A DNA stretch of 64,000 bases from Sulfitobacter delicatus (GTDB lineage: Bacteria > Pseudomonadota > Alphaproteobacteria > Rhodobacterales > Rhodobacteraceae): assembly GCF_900102535.1 (NCBI RefSeq), contig NZ_FNBP01000003.1, positions 256,754 through 320,753 of the forward strand. The letters run 5' to 3'. Every line of letters begins with the position of its first letter. The first letter of the stretch is position 1. This document shows positions 7,224 to 15,620 of this stretch, in pieces. The position numbers and the translations under genes are program-made. The notes under the pieces were generated by a model that was given only the letters and a program-made list of their open reading frames with translations, was not told the origin of the DNA and ran no database searches.

Positions 7224-7880
7224 CTATTTCGCCACCGCTTTGAGGTTCGCCATGAGGTGGTGGAACTTCTCGCCCTGAATGGCCACATGACCGCGCAGCG
7301 CCGCCGCTGCGCGGTCAGCATCGCCTTCGGTGAGCGCCGCCACGATGTCGCGGTGTTCGGCCATGGACTGCTTCATTCGGCCCCGCAGATGCAACTGCAC
7401 GCGGCGGTAAGGTTTCAGCCGGCGGTGCAAGCGCCGGGCCTCTTGCTCCAGAAAACCATTGCCTGAGCTTTCATAGATAAGATGATGAAAACGCTCGTTT
7501 TCGAGGTAGTATTCATCCGGGTTTTCGGCATCCAGCGCGGCCTGACAGCGGTCGTTCACGGCGTCCAACTCGGCCAGCGCGGCATCGCTGATCCGCAGCG
7601 CCGCGAGCCGTCCGCAGGTGGCCTCGAACTCGGCCATGACCTCGAACATCTCCATCAATTCCACCGGGCCGGGTTGATGCACGAAGGCACCGCGCCGGGG
7701 TTCTTGAGTGACCAATCCGGTGGTCGCGAGCTTTTGAATCGCCTCGCGGACGGGGGTGCGGGACACGCCAAAGCGTTTCGCCAGTTTGATCTCGTCCAAC
7801 CGGTCGCCGTCAGAAAGTTCGCCTGTAAAAACAAGCTGTTCCAACTCCGTGGCGATCTTATCTGCGCTGCGTTCGGTCAT
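7224..7880 (-). CDS. matR: GntR-family (FCD) regulator, probable malonate regulator MatR
   Basis: A 218-residue GntR regulator. The N-terminal winged helix (about 8-72) contains LAKRFGVSRTPVREAIQKLATTGLV. The C-terminal all-helical FCD domain (about 80-210) carries the ligand/metal-binding histidines (RFHHLIYESSGN and later HRDIVAAL). It is divergent from matPQMAB with a palindromic operator between them, the arrangement of MatR in rhizobia, where malonate or a derivative lifts repression. The start at 7880 begins the DNA-binding domain; longer in-frame extensions would read through the operator. Confidence 0.85.
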   Translation of the reverse strand: MTERSADKIATELEQLVFTGELSDGDRLDEIKLAKRFGVSRTPVREAIQKLATTGLVTQEPRRGAFVHQPGPVELMEMFEVMAEFEATCGRLAALRISDAALAELDAVNDRCQAALDAENPDEYYLENERFHHLIYESSGNGFLEQEARRLHRRLKPYRRVQLHLRGRMKQSMAEHRDIVAALTEGDADRAAAALRGHVAIQGEKFHHLMANLKAVAK

Positions 7881-7923
7881 GGGGGCAGAGTATCCTTCCA
7901 CCCAGAAAGTGCAAGATAGATAT

Positions 7924-7937
7924 TCTTGTATACAAGA
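7924..7937. promoter_or_regulatory. MatR/GntR operator palindrome
   Basis: Perfect 14-base palindrome TCTTGTATACAAGA between matR and matP. It fits the FadR/FCD GntR consensus and is, from memory, almost identical to the MatR operator reported in Rhizobium leguminosarum (TCTTGTATACACGA). It is placed to control both directions. Confidence 0.8.
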
Positions 7938-8020
7938 TTGTTGACTCATTATGCAGATCGCGGGAACGTGTTGCCGTCGGGTTCGATTCGTCGACCGGCT
8001 TTTCTGGGAGGAATAAAATA

Positions 8021-9007
8021 ATGAAACTGAATTTCGCATCGACCGTCGCTGCTGCCGCATTGATGATCGCCGGGGGGAGCGCCGGTGCTGAGGAGCTGCG
8101 CCTGTCGCATCAATGGTCCAACACAGATATCCGCCATGAGGTGGCCAAGATCGTCGCCGACGAAGTCGCCGCCGCGGACGTGGACCTTGATATCAAGATT
8201 TTCGGCTCGCAATCGCTGTTCAAAGCGCGCGAGCAATATACGCCGCTGAGCCGGGGCCAGTTGGACATGACGGTGCTGCCCTTGTCCTACGCGGGTGGCC
8301 AGCAGCCGGCCTATAACCTGACGCTGATGCCCGGTCTGGTGAAAAACCACGACCACGCGGCGCGGCTGAATGAGTCGCCCTTTATGGAAGCGCTCGAAGA
8401 GAAGATGGCCGAAGATGACGTGATGGTCCTGGTGCACGGCTACCTCGCGGGCGGCTTTGTCGGCGCCGATGGCTGCATCACTAAGCCTGAGGACATCAAG
8501 GGCCTGCAAACCCGTGCGGCGGGCAAGGCGTTTGAGCAGATGCTGGCCGGGGCAGGGGCTTCGATTGCGTCGATGTCGTCGTCCGAGATTTACAACGCCA
8601 TGCAGACCGGCGTTCTGGACGCGGCGAACACGTCGTCCTCGTCATTTGTCTCTTACCGGATCTATGAGCAGGCGAAATGCTACACCCCGGCGGGCGATAT
8701 TGCGCTGTGGTTCATGTATCAGCCACTGTTGATGAACAAATCGACCTTTGAAGGGCTGAACGAAGAGCAGCAGGCCGCTTTGCTTGCCGGTGCCGAAAAG
8801 GCGCAGGCGCATTATCTGGAAGAGGCTAAGAAGGAAGACGCGGCCTCCGAAGAAGTGTTCCGCGAGGCCGGGGTTGAGATCGCGCAGATGAGCCAGGAAG
8901 ATTTCGACGCATGGCGCGAACTGGCGAAAGAGACGTCCTACAAGCAGTTCGTCGAAGACACCCCTGACGGGCAAAAGCTGCTCGACATGGCGCTCGCGGT
9001 CGAGTGA
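8021..9007 (+). CDS. matP: TRAP transporter substrate-binding protein, probable malonate-binding MatP
   Basis: A 328-residue periplasmic protein with a signal peptide (about 1-23, cleaved after AGA). The DctP-type fold is recognisable by DIKGLQTRAAGKAFEQM around residues 165-180. It is the first gene of an operon that continues with DctQ- and DctM-type subunits, malonyl-CoA decarboxylase and malonyl-CoA synthetase, so malonate is the inferred ligand. GGGAGGA lies just upstream of the start. A MatR-type operator lies about 85 bases upstream. Confidence 0.88.
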   Translation: MKLNFASTVAAAALMIAGGSAGAEELRLSHQWSNTDIRHEVAKIVADEVAAADVDLDIKIFGSQSLFKAREQYTPLSRGQLDMTVLPLSYAGGQQPAYNLTLMPGLVKNHDHAARLNESPFMEALEEKMAEDDVMVLVHGYLAGGFVGADGCITKPEDIKGLQTRAAGKAFEQMLAGAGASIASMSSSEIYNAMQTGVLDAANTSSSSFVSYRIYEQAKCYTPAGDIALWFMYQPLLMNKSTFEGLNEEQQAALLAGAEKAQAHYLEEAKKEDAASEEVFREAGVEIAQMSQEDFDAWRELAKETSYKQFVEDTPDGQKLLDMALAVE

Positions 9008-9070
9008 TCGGAGTGGGGGGCGGTGCCCTGTGCCGCCCCAATCTAAGACCCTGAAAAGAGAGGCGTTTCA

Positions 9071-9616
9071 ATGGCAACGCAGCCGAAGGCCGTGCAGTCC
9101 CGCGCGCGCAAAAACTTGTTCGTGAACACCGTGGACGCGATTTCGACGCTGGCGGGCTGGTGCGCCGCCGCGATGATCGTCGTCGCTGTGGGGATCACCT
9201 GTCAGATGATCTTTGTCCGCTTTGTGTTGAACCACTCAACGATCTGGCAGACGGAGATGGTGATCTACCTCGTGATCGCCGCGACGCTGATCGGGCTGCC
9301 CTATGTGCAAAAGCTGCGGGGGCATGTGAACGTCGATCTGGTGCCGCTGATGCTGCCACCGCGTCTGCGTTTTGGCCTTTGTGTCGTGACCCTGTCCATG
9401 TCGATCCTGATCATCACGGTCATGCTCTGGTATGGCTATGAGTTCTGGCATTTCGCGTGGGACCGGAATTGGAAGTCCGACACCGTCTGGGGCGTGCGTC
9501 TGTGGATTCCCTATCTGTCGCTGCCCGTCGGTCTTGGTCTGCTGGCGCTGCAACTGACCGCTGACCTTGTCGCCGTCATTCTGCGCATCGACACCCCCTT
9601 TGGATTGGAGACCTGA
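9071..9616 (+). CDS. matQ: TRAP transporter small permease, probable MatQ
   Basis: A 181-residue DctQ-family protein with four predicted membrane helices after an N-terminal cytoplasmic stretch of about 25 residues. The QTEMVIYLVIAATLIGLPYV segment and the GHVNVDLVP loop are typical. It lies 63 bases after matP and two bases before matM. It is assigned to malonate uptake by operon context only. Confidence 0.85.
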   Translation: MATQPKAVQSRARKNLFVNTVDAISTLAGWCAAAMIVVAVGITCQMIFVRFVLNHSTIWQTEMVIYLVIAATLIGLPYVQKLRGHVNVDLVPLMLPPRLRFGLCVVTLSMSILIITVMLWYGYEFWHFAWDRNWKSDTVWGVRLWIPYLSLPVGLGLLALQLTADLVAVILRIDTPFGLET

Positions 9617-9618
9617 GC

Positions 9619-10935
9619 ATGGATCCCCTCGTACTTGGCGGCCTTGTCGCAGTCTTCACCATTCTGGTCCTGTTTTCCGGCGTCTCGGTGGCCATTGGCC
9701 TGCTGATCGTCTCTGCTGGTTTCCTGATCGTTTTCGACGGTGCCCGCTCGCTTGAGCTGATGCCTGAAATCCTCTTCGGCAAGCTCGACAATTTCGCGCT
9801 GCTTGCGATCCCGATGTTCATCATCATGGGCTCGTCAATCGCCTCAACACGCGCGGGTGCCGACCTTTATGAAGCGCTGGAGCGCTGGTTGACCCGCGTG
9901 CCGGGCGGGTTGGTGATCTCAAACCTCGGTGCCTGCGCGCTCTTTGCGGCGATGTCGGGCTCCAGCCCCGCGACCTGTGCGGCGATTGGCAAGATGGGCA
10001 TCCCCGAGATGCGCAAGCGCGGCTATCCGGACGGCGTGGCCGCAGGCTCCATCGCGGCGGGCGGCACGCTGGGCATTCTGATCCCGCCGTCGGTCACGAT
10101 GATCGTCTACGGCATCGCGACTGAAAGCTCGATCGGGCGGCTGTTCTTGGCGGGCGTTCTGCCGGGGCTGCTGCTGGTTGGTCTGTTCATGGCGTGGTCG
10201 CTTTATTCCACCGCTAAGTCCGGCAACCGTGATCTGCTGAATGTGACACCTTACACATGGCGCGAGAAGTTCGAGATTCTGCCGCGGGTGCTGCCCTTCC
10301 TGCTGATCATCCTCGGCGTGCTTTATGCCATGTATGGCGGCATCGCGACCCCGTCCGAGACCGCTGCCGTGGGCGCGCTCCTTTGCCTTGTGATCGCGAT
10401 GGTGATCTACCGTTTGTGGAACCCCAAAGACCTCTGGGTCGTGCTGCGCGACAGCACACGGGAAAGCGTGATGATCCTGTTCATCATCGCCGCCGCCGGG
10501 GTGTTCTCTTACATGCTGTCGAGCCTGTTTATCACCCAGTCCATCGCCGAATGGATCGGCACGCTCGACATCAACCGCTGGTTCCTGATGGGCGCGATCA
10601 ACATCTTCCTGCTGATCGCCGGGTTCTTCTTGCCCCCCGTCGCGGTGATCTTGATGGCTGCACCGATCTTGCTGCCGGTGATCGTGACGGCGGGCTTTGA
10701 TCCGATCTGGTTTGCCGTGGTGCTGACGATCAATATGGAGATCGGTCTGATTTCCCCGCCCGTTGGCCTGAACCTCTATGTCATCAACGGCATCGCGCCA
10801 GACATTCCGCTCAAGACGATCCTGCTCGGCTCGCTGCCTTTCGTGGCCTGTATGGTGCTGGCGATCATCCTGCTTTGCCTGTTCCCGGGCATCGCCACAT
10901 GGTTGCCTGACCTCGTGATGGGGGCCGCGATATGA
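9619..10935 (+). CDS. matM: TRAP transporter large permease, probable MatM
   Basis: A 438-residue DctM-family permease with about 12 membrane segments, MSGSSPATCAAIGKMGIPEM near residue 112 and GGIATPSETAAVGALL near residue 238. Its stop overlaps the start of the malonyl-CoA decarboxylase gene by four bases (ATGA), so transport and metabolism are translationally coupled. Confidence 0.88.
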   Translation: MDPLVLGGLVAVFTILVLFSGVSVAIGLLIVSAGFLIVFDGARSLELMPEILFGKLDNFALLAIPMFIIMGSSIASTRAGADLYEALERWLTRVPGGLVISNLGACALFAAMSGSSPATCAAIGKMGIPEMRKRGYPDGVAAGSIAAGGTLGILIPPSVTMIVYGIATESSIGRLFLAGVLPGLLLVGLFMAWSLYSTAKSGNRDLLNVTPYTWREKFEILPRVLPFLLIILGVLYAMYGGIATPSETAAVGALLCLVIAMVIYRLWNPKDLWVVLRDSTRESVMILFIIAAAGVFSYMLSSLFITQSIAEWIGTLDINRWFLMGAINIFLLIAGFFLPPVAVILMAAPILLPVIVTAGFDPIWFAVVLTINMEIGLISPPVGLNLYVINGIAPDIPLKTILLGSLPFVACMVLAIILLCLFPGIATWLPDLVMGAAI

Positions 10936-12212
10936 GCCTGTTGGCCGATCTGCTCTCAACCGTCTTTGACCGCTCGCGCCGGGCCGTTCCGGCGGGGCAG
11001 TGGGACAACCGCGCAATGGAGGAACTGGTGGCCGATCTAATCGGCAACCGGGGCGAGGTGCGCGGCATGATCCTCGCGCGGCAAATCCTCGACCGCTACG
11101 CCGCGATGACGCAGGAGGAAAAGCGCGGATTCTTCCTGCATCTCGCCACTGGGTTGGACATCAATCCGGACCGTGTGCGCAGCACTTTGCAGGACTATGA
11201 AACCGCCTCCTCCAAGGCAAGCTACCGCGCTTTCATGGCCGCCTCCGAGCCGCCACGGCAGGAGTTGGTGCGTCGGTTGAACCAAGTGCCGGGGGCGACG
11301 GGCAGTCTGGTGGCGATGCGCAACGATCTGCTCGCCATGACACGCGAGGAGCCGACGCTGGCAGCTGTCGACCTCGACTTTCGCCACCTGTTTTCCTCGT
11401 GGTTCAATCGCGGATTTCTGGTCCTGCGTCCAATCAACTGGGAAAGCCCGGCGCATGTGCTGGAAAAGATCATCGCCTATGAGGCCGTCCACGCCATCGA
11501 CAGTTGGGACGACCTGCGCCGCCGGATGCAGCCCACAGACCGGCGCTGCTTTGCCTTTTTCCACCCCGCGATGCCCGACGAGCCGCTGATCTTTGTCGAA
11601 GTGGCGCTGACCAAAGGCGTGCCGGGGGCGATCAGTCAGGTGCTGACTGAAGACCGCGATGTGCTGAAGGCCGAAGAGGCCGACACGGCGGTGTTCTACT
11701 CCATCTCCAACTGTCAGGCGGGGCTGGCGGGGATTTCCTTTGGCAACTCGCTGATCAAACAAGTGGTCGATGACCTTTCCCGTGAATTGCCGGGGTTAAA
11801 GACCTTTGTGACCCTCTCGCCGATCCCAGGTCTGACCGCGTGGCTGGAAGAAGAGGGCGTGAGCGAAGAGACCGCCCGCGCCAATCTCGCGCCCCTGACC
11901 GCACGCTATCTGTTGCAGGCCAAACGCCCCGGCGGCGCGCCGCGTGATCCGGTGGCGCGGTTCCATCTGGGCAATGGCGCAATGGTCCACGCAGTCCATG
12001 CAGAGGCTGACCCGTCGACCAACGGCCAGAAACAGTCGTTTGGCGCGATGGTCAATTACCTCTATGACCTCTCCGCCGTGGCGCAAAACCACGAACGCTT
12101 TGCCGACAGCCACGAGGTCGCCGCCGCGCCGAGTGTCGTGGCGCTGGCACGCGCTGCCGAGAAAGCCGCCGAAAAGGCTGGCGATAAGACCGACACCAAA
12201 GGAGCAAAGTGA
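10932..12212 (+). CDS. matA: Malonyl-CoA decarboxylase
   Basis: A 426-residue protein of the MCD family (malonyl-CoA to acetyl-CoA plus CO2). The helical N-terminal oligomerisation domain covers about 1-160. The C-terminal catalytic domain has WESPAHVLEKIIAYEAVH, RRCFAFFHPAMPDEPL, the SISNCQAGLAGISFGN segment and FHLGNGAMVHAVH; the Ser and His in the last regions match the catalytic positions of the family. Its neighbours are a TRAP transporter and malonyl-CoA synthetase, which together convert external malonate to acetyl-CoA. The C-terminus ends in a lysine/alanine-rich tail. Confidence 0.95.
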   Translation: MSLLADLLSTVFDRSRRAVPAGQWDNRAMEELVADLIGNRGEVRGMILARQILDRYAAMTQEEKRGFFLHLATGLDINPDRVRSTLQDYETASSKASYRAFMAASEPPRQELVRRLNQVPGATGSLVAMRNDLLAMTREEPTLAAVDLDFRHLFSSWFNRGFLVLRPINWESPAHVLEKIIAYEAVHAIDSWDDLRRRMQPTDRRCFAFFHPAMPDEPLIFVEVALTKGVPGAISQVLTEDRDVLKAEEADTAVFYSISNCQAGLAGISFGNSLIKQVVDDLSRELPGLKTFVTLSPIPGLTAWLEEEGVSEETARANLAPLTARYLLQAKRPGGAPRDPVARFHLGNGAMVHAVHAEADPSTNGQKQSFGAMVNYLYDLSAVAQNHERFADSHEVAAAPSVVALARAAEKAAEKAGDKTDTKGAK

Positions 12213-13723
12213 TGGCAAACCCCCTTTACGATACATTGTTCGGCCGTCACGCCGGAAAGACCACGCCGTTCCTGCATCTGGCGGGTGGGGTGACGCTGAC
12301 CCACGCTGGCTTCCTGTCGCGTGCGGCGCGTTTTGCCAATGTGCTTAGCGATCTAGGGCTGCGGGCAGGGGACCGGCTGGCGGTCCAGATCGACAAATCC
12401 CCCGATGCGCTCGCCGTCTATGCCGCCTGTGCGCAGGCAGGGGTGATTTTCCTGCCGCTCAACACCGCCTATACCGCCGATGAGGTCAGCTATTTCGTGA
12501 CCGACAGCGGGGCCGCGGCCTTTGTCTGCCAGCCTGCGCGGCGCGATGAGATGGCCCCGGTGGCCAAAGCCGCGGGCACGCAGTTGGAAACTCTTGGCGC
12601 CGATGGTGACGGCAGTCTGGCCGCCCGCGCCGATGCCGCCGAGGATAGCTTTGACACGGTCGAGCGCAGCGGCGATGACCTCGCGGCCTTCCTCTATACT
12701 TCGGGCACAACCGGGCGTTCCAAGGGGGCAATGCTGACGCAAGCGAACCTGCTGTCCAACGCAGAAACGCTGGCCGATCTGTGGCAGTTCACCGCCCAAG
12801 ACGTGCTTCTGCATGCCTTGCCGATCTTCCACACCCACGGGCTCTTCGTGGCAACGAATGTGACGCTGGTCGCGGGCGGGGCGATGGTCTTTATGCCCAA
12901 GCTCGACATTGACCAGATGATCGAACACATGCCCCATGCCACCGCAATGATGGGCGTGCCGACCTTCTACACACGGCTCCTGGACGACGCCCGCTTCACC
13001 CGCGACGTGGCGGACAATATGCGGCTTTTCATTTCCGGCTCCGCGCCGCTGCTGGCCGAGACCCATGTCGCATTCGAAGAGCGCACCGGCCACCGCATCC
13101 TTGAGCGTTACGGGATGACCGAGACCAATATGAACACCTCCAACCCCTATGAGGGCGAGCGCCGGGCAGGGACCGTGGGCTTCCCGTTGCCGGATGTGGA
13201 GCTGAAGATCACTGACCCGAAGACCGGGGAAACCCTGCCTGACGGCGAGATCGGCAGCATCGAAGTGCGCGGGCCGAATGTGTTCAAAGGCTACTGGCAG
13301 ATGCCCGAAAAGACCGCCCAAGAGCTGCGTGAGGACGGGTTCTTTATCACCGGCGATCTGGGGCGGCGCGATGCGGATGGCTATGTCACCATCGTCGGGC
13401 GCGACAAGGATTTGATCATTTCGGGAGGCTATAACATCTATCCCAAAGAGGTCGAACTGCTGCTCGACGACCAGCCCGGCGTGCTGGAAAGCGCGGTGAT
13501 CGGCGTCCCGCACCCTGATTTTGGCGAAAGTGTCGTCGCGGTGCTGGTGGCTAAGAAGGGGGCGGAATTGGACCTCGCCCAAATCGCTTCGGATCTGGGC
13601 GGGTCGCTGGCGAAGTTCAAACAGCCGCGCAAGCTGATCGTTCTGCCGGAACTGCCTCGCAACACGATGGGCAAGGTGCAGAAGAATGTGCTGCGCGAGA
13701 GCTACAGGGATTTGTTTCAGTAG
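12212..13723 (+). CDS. matB: Malonyl-CoA synthetase (malonate-CoA ligase)
   Basis: A 503-residue adenylate-forming enzyme that activates malonate with ATP and CoA. Motifs: FLYTSGTTGRSKGAM (P-loop, about 156-170), the RYGMTETNMNT A5 motif, GDLGRRDADGYVTIVGRDKD (A7/A8) and the C-terminal catalytic lysine in PRNTMGKVQK. Its length matches MatB. The ATG shares one base with the matA stop. A GC-rich hairpin follows the gene, so it is likely the last of the operon. Confidence 0.95.
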   Translation: MANPLYDTLFGRHAGKTTPFLHLAGGVTLTHAGFLSRAARFANVLSDLGLRAGDRLAVQIDKSPDALAVYAACAQAGVIFLPLNTAYTADEVSYFVTDSGAAAFVCQPARRDEMAPVAKAAGTQLETLGADGDGSLAARADAAEDSFDTVERSGDDLAAFLYTSGTTGRSKGAMLTQANLLSNAETLADLWQFTAQDVLLHALPIFHTHGLFVATNVTLVAGGAMVFMPKLDIDQMIEHMPHATAMMGVPTFYTRLLDDARFTRDVADNMRLFISGSAPLLAETHVAFEERTGHRILERYGMTETNMNTSNPYEGERRAGTVGFPLPDVELKITDPKTGETLPDGEIGSIEVRGPNVFKGYWQMPEKTAQELREDGFFITGDLGRRDADGYVTIVGRDKDLIISGGYNIYPKEVELLLDDQPGVLESAVIGVPHPDFGESVVAVLVAKKGAELDLAQIASDLGGSLAKFKQPRKLIVLPELPRNTMGKVQKNVLRESYRDLFQ

Positions 13724-13737
13724 GGCGCCAAAAGGGG

Positions 13738-13760
13738 GGGGCAGTGCGATTGCCTGCCCC
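13738..13760 (+). terminator. Possible terminator after matB
   Basis: Seven-base GC-rich stem GGGGCAG / CTGCCCC with a nine-base loop, 14 bases after the matB stop. No T-tract follows, so intrinsic termination is uncertain. Confidence 0.4.
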
Positions 13761-13821
13761 TCAGTTCGGGGTGGATCGAAAGCCGCAGGTGATTGACACC
13801 GCCAGATGCAAACCGCACCAC

Positions 13822-14709
13822 ATGACTATGAAAGTCTGGTTCACCATTTTAGCGCTACTCTGGGCGCAGGCCGCTTGGGCAGAGCCTCCAGACCGTCAGT
13901 GTTCCAGCACGAAGTGGGGCCAATCCCACTGCATCCGCAGTGCCCATTTCGTCTATGACACCTGCAATGCTATCGCTGTGTTCTCCGAACGCCACGGCCT
14001 GAACCGCGACTTCTTCGCGCGCCTGATCTGGCAAGAGAGCCGCTTTGATCCCAACGCGCTGAGCCATGCCAATGCGCGCGGCATTGCGCAATTCATCCCC
14101 TCGACCGCCGCCCTGCGCGGGTTGGTCGATCCCTACAACCCCGCCGACGCGCTGGAGCATTCCGCGCAGTACTTGGCCGAAATGGCGCGCCGTTACGGCA
14201 ATGAAGGGCTGGCGGCGATTGGCTACAACGGCGGCGAACGCCGGGTCGAAGGTTTCCTGGAAGGCGGAGGGCTGGCGGATGAAACGATTGCTTACGTCCC
14301 GATTATCACAGGTCTGGACGCGGAGGCTTGGCGCGACACGCCGCCCGAGAACCCCGATTTCCGCCTGTCAAAAACGGAGGACTTTCTGTCTGCCTGCTAC
14401 GCCATGGGCAAGGCGCGACGGCTGACCCCACTTAAACTGCCAGAACCACCACTCAAACCATGGGGTGTGCAGATTGCCTTTGGCAAATCAAAGGCCAAGG
14501 CGCAGGCCGCTTACGCGCGGCGGGTCGCCCAGTGCCGCTCGCCGCTGTCAGGTGAAAAGCCGGACTACATCAAGGTCAAACACCGTGCCAGCGGGCAGAA
14601 GGGTTTTGTTATGGCGCGGGTCGGACGCAACAGTCGCGCGGCAGCTGACAAGCTCTGCGCCTCGGTCCGGGCTTCGGGCTGCCCCTGCGCTGTCTACGCG
14701 AATAAATAG
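13822..14709 (+). CDS. Lytic transglycosylase (SLT domain) with C-terminal SPOR-like region
   Basis: About 295 residues with a signal peptide (KVWFTILALLWAQAAWA). The SLT lysozyme-like domain (about 45-150) carries the catalytic glutamate in LIWQESRFDPNALS and the GIAQFIPSTA motif. The C-terminal 100 residues include a run resembling a SPOR fold (KGFVMARVGRNSRAAADKLCASVRASG), which in other proteins binds denuded peptidoglycan. It cleaves the glycan chains of murein in the periplasm. The start was chosen at the ATG before the signal peptide (13822, or 13828); an earlier in-frame start at 13744 would add an unlikely lead. It converges on the DUF1275 gene. Confidence 0.85.
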   Translation: MTMKVWFTILALLWAQAAWAEPPDRQCSSTKWGQSHCIRSAHFVYDTCNAIAVFSERHGLNRDFFARLIWQESRFDPNALSHANARGIAQFIPSTAALRGLVDPYNPADALEHSAQYLAEMARRYGNEGLAAIGYNGGERRVEGFLEGGGLADETIAYVPIITGLDAEAWRDTPPENPDFRLSKTEDFLSACYAMGKARRLTPLKLPEPPLKPWGVQIAFGKSKAKAQAAYARRVAQCRSPLSGEKPDYIKVKHRASGQKGFVMARVGRNSRAAADKLCASVRASGCPCAVYANK

Positions 14710-14715
14710 GGCTGC

Positions 14716-15411
14716 TCAGGAACGGTGAGCCCTAAGAGCTTCCGGCACCGCGATCAGCAGCAAAAGGGTCGCAGCGATAATAAAAATCCAGCTCCCGACA
14801 AACTGAAACAAGAGCGCTCCACAAAGACCTCCGACGGTAAAACAGGCGAGGGTCAGACTGTGCAGCCAAAGCTTCGGCGTCGCGTCTCGCCGGGCCATCT
14901 CATCTCCCGCTAACGCGGCCAGTTCGATGCCGATATCGGTCGCCATTCCGGACACATGGGTCGTGCGGACCCGCGCCCGCGAGATCATCGTCGTGACAGC
15001 GTTTTGCAGCCCCATGACAAAGCTAAGAACGATGACCAGAAAGGTCTCGTGTTCGGCGGGCGATGACATGACGAATGCAGCGCTAACCAGCAGAAGAATA
15101 ATGGCCTCGGCGGTGATTGCCAAAGCGTAGATTGAGCGGAGCTTCCGGCGTTCACCAGCTTGGATCGCAAGCGCCACCATTCCGGCGCCGCCTATAAAGG
15201 CAATGACCAGCCCCAAAAAGGAAAACGCGATCAGAAACGCGCCACCCGCGAGCAGATCCGCAAATGCCGAGATGTTGCCTGTCATATTTGCTGTGAACGA
15301 ACCGGCGATAAGGAACCCGACGGCGTTCAGCGCACCCGCGACCGAGGAAAGCAGCCCTGCAAGAACCAGATCGATATTCGTGGTGCGGGCATCACCGACT
15401 TTGATCAGCAT
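14716..15411 (-). CDS. DUF1275 (YoaK-like) integral membrane protein
   Basis: A 231-residue protein with six or seven hydrophobic segments. It has the family signature [21 protein letters not shown] near the N-terminus (about 25-47) and [11 protein letters not shown] followed by [13 protein letters not shown] in the middle. The function of the family is not established. It stands alone, with no operon partner, and its upstream gap towards the mrp operon (209 bases) shows no recognisable site. Confidence 0.85.
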   Translation of the reverse strand: MLIKVGDARTTNIDLVLAGLLSSVAGALNAVGFLIAGSFTANMTGNISAFADLLAGGAFLIAFSFLGLVIAFIGGAGMVALAIQAGERRKLRSIYALAITAEAIILLLVSAAFVMSSPAEHETFLVIVLSFVMGLQNAVTTMISRARVRTTHVSGMATDIGIELAALAGDEMARRDATPKLWLHSLTLACFTVGGLCGALLFQFVGSWIFIIAATLLLLIAVPEALRAHRS

Positions 15412-15610
15412 CTCTCGTCCTAGTATTCAGATCTCAAAGAATGGCACTGCCCCTATGCCCGCGCAACTATCGCTGACATTCAGACAAACGGCAACAGAAC
15501 CGCTGAGCATAGCAGCCCGCTCTGCGACAAACTGGCCGCAAATGCCCGGTTTCGCTTGAGGTTCTGACATTTTTTCGACAGAAGGTGATGACCTTTCAGT
15601 CCGATAGATC

Positions 15611-15615
15611 AGGAG
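15611..15615 (+). promoter_or_regulatory. Shine-Dalgarno deciding the mrpA start
   Basis: AGGAG lies five bases before GTG 15621. That start gives an N-terminus opening directly into the first membrane helix (SLFLIVALPFLGA), as expected for MrpA. The upstream ATG at 15588 is the alternative. Confidence 0.6.
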
Positions 15616-15620
15616 TTCGC

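Noticed and set aside
7881-8060. N-terminal extension of the GntR regulator
   Set aside because: It would translate through the palindromic operator and promoter region and add 60 residues not found in the family.
9919-11016. Open frame antisense to matM
   Set aside because: Gln/Arg/His-rich product typical of the complement of a membrane-protein gene.
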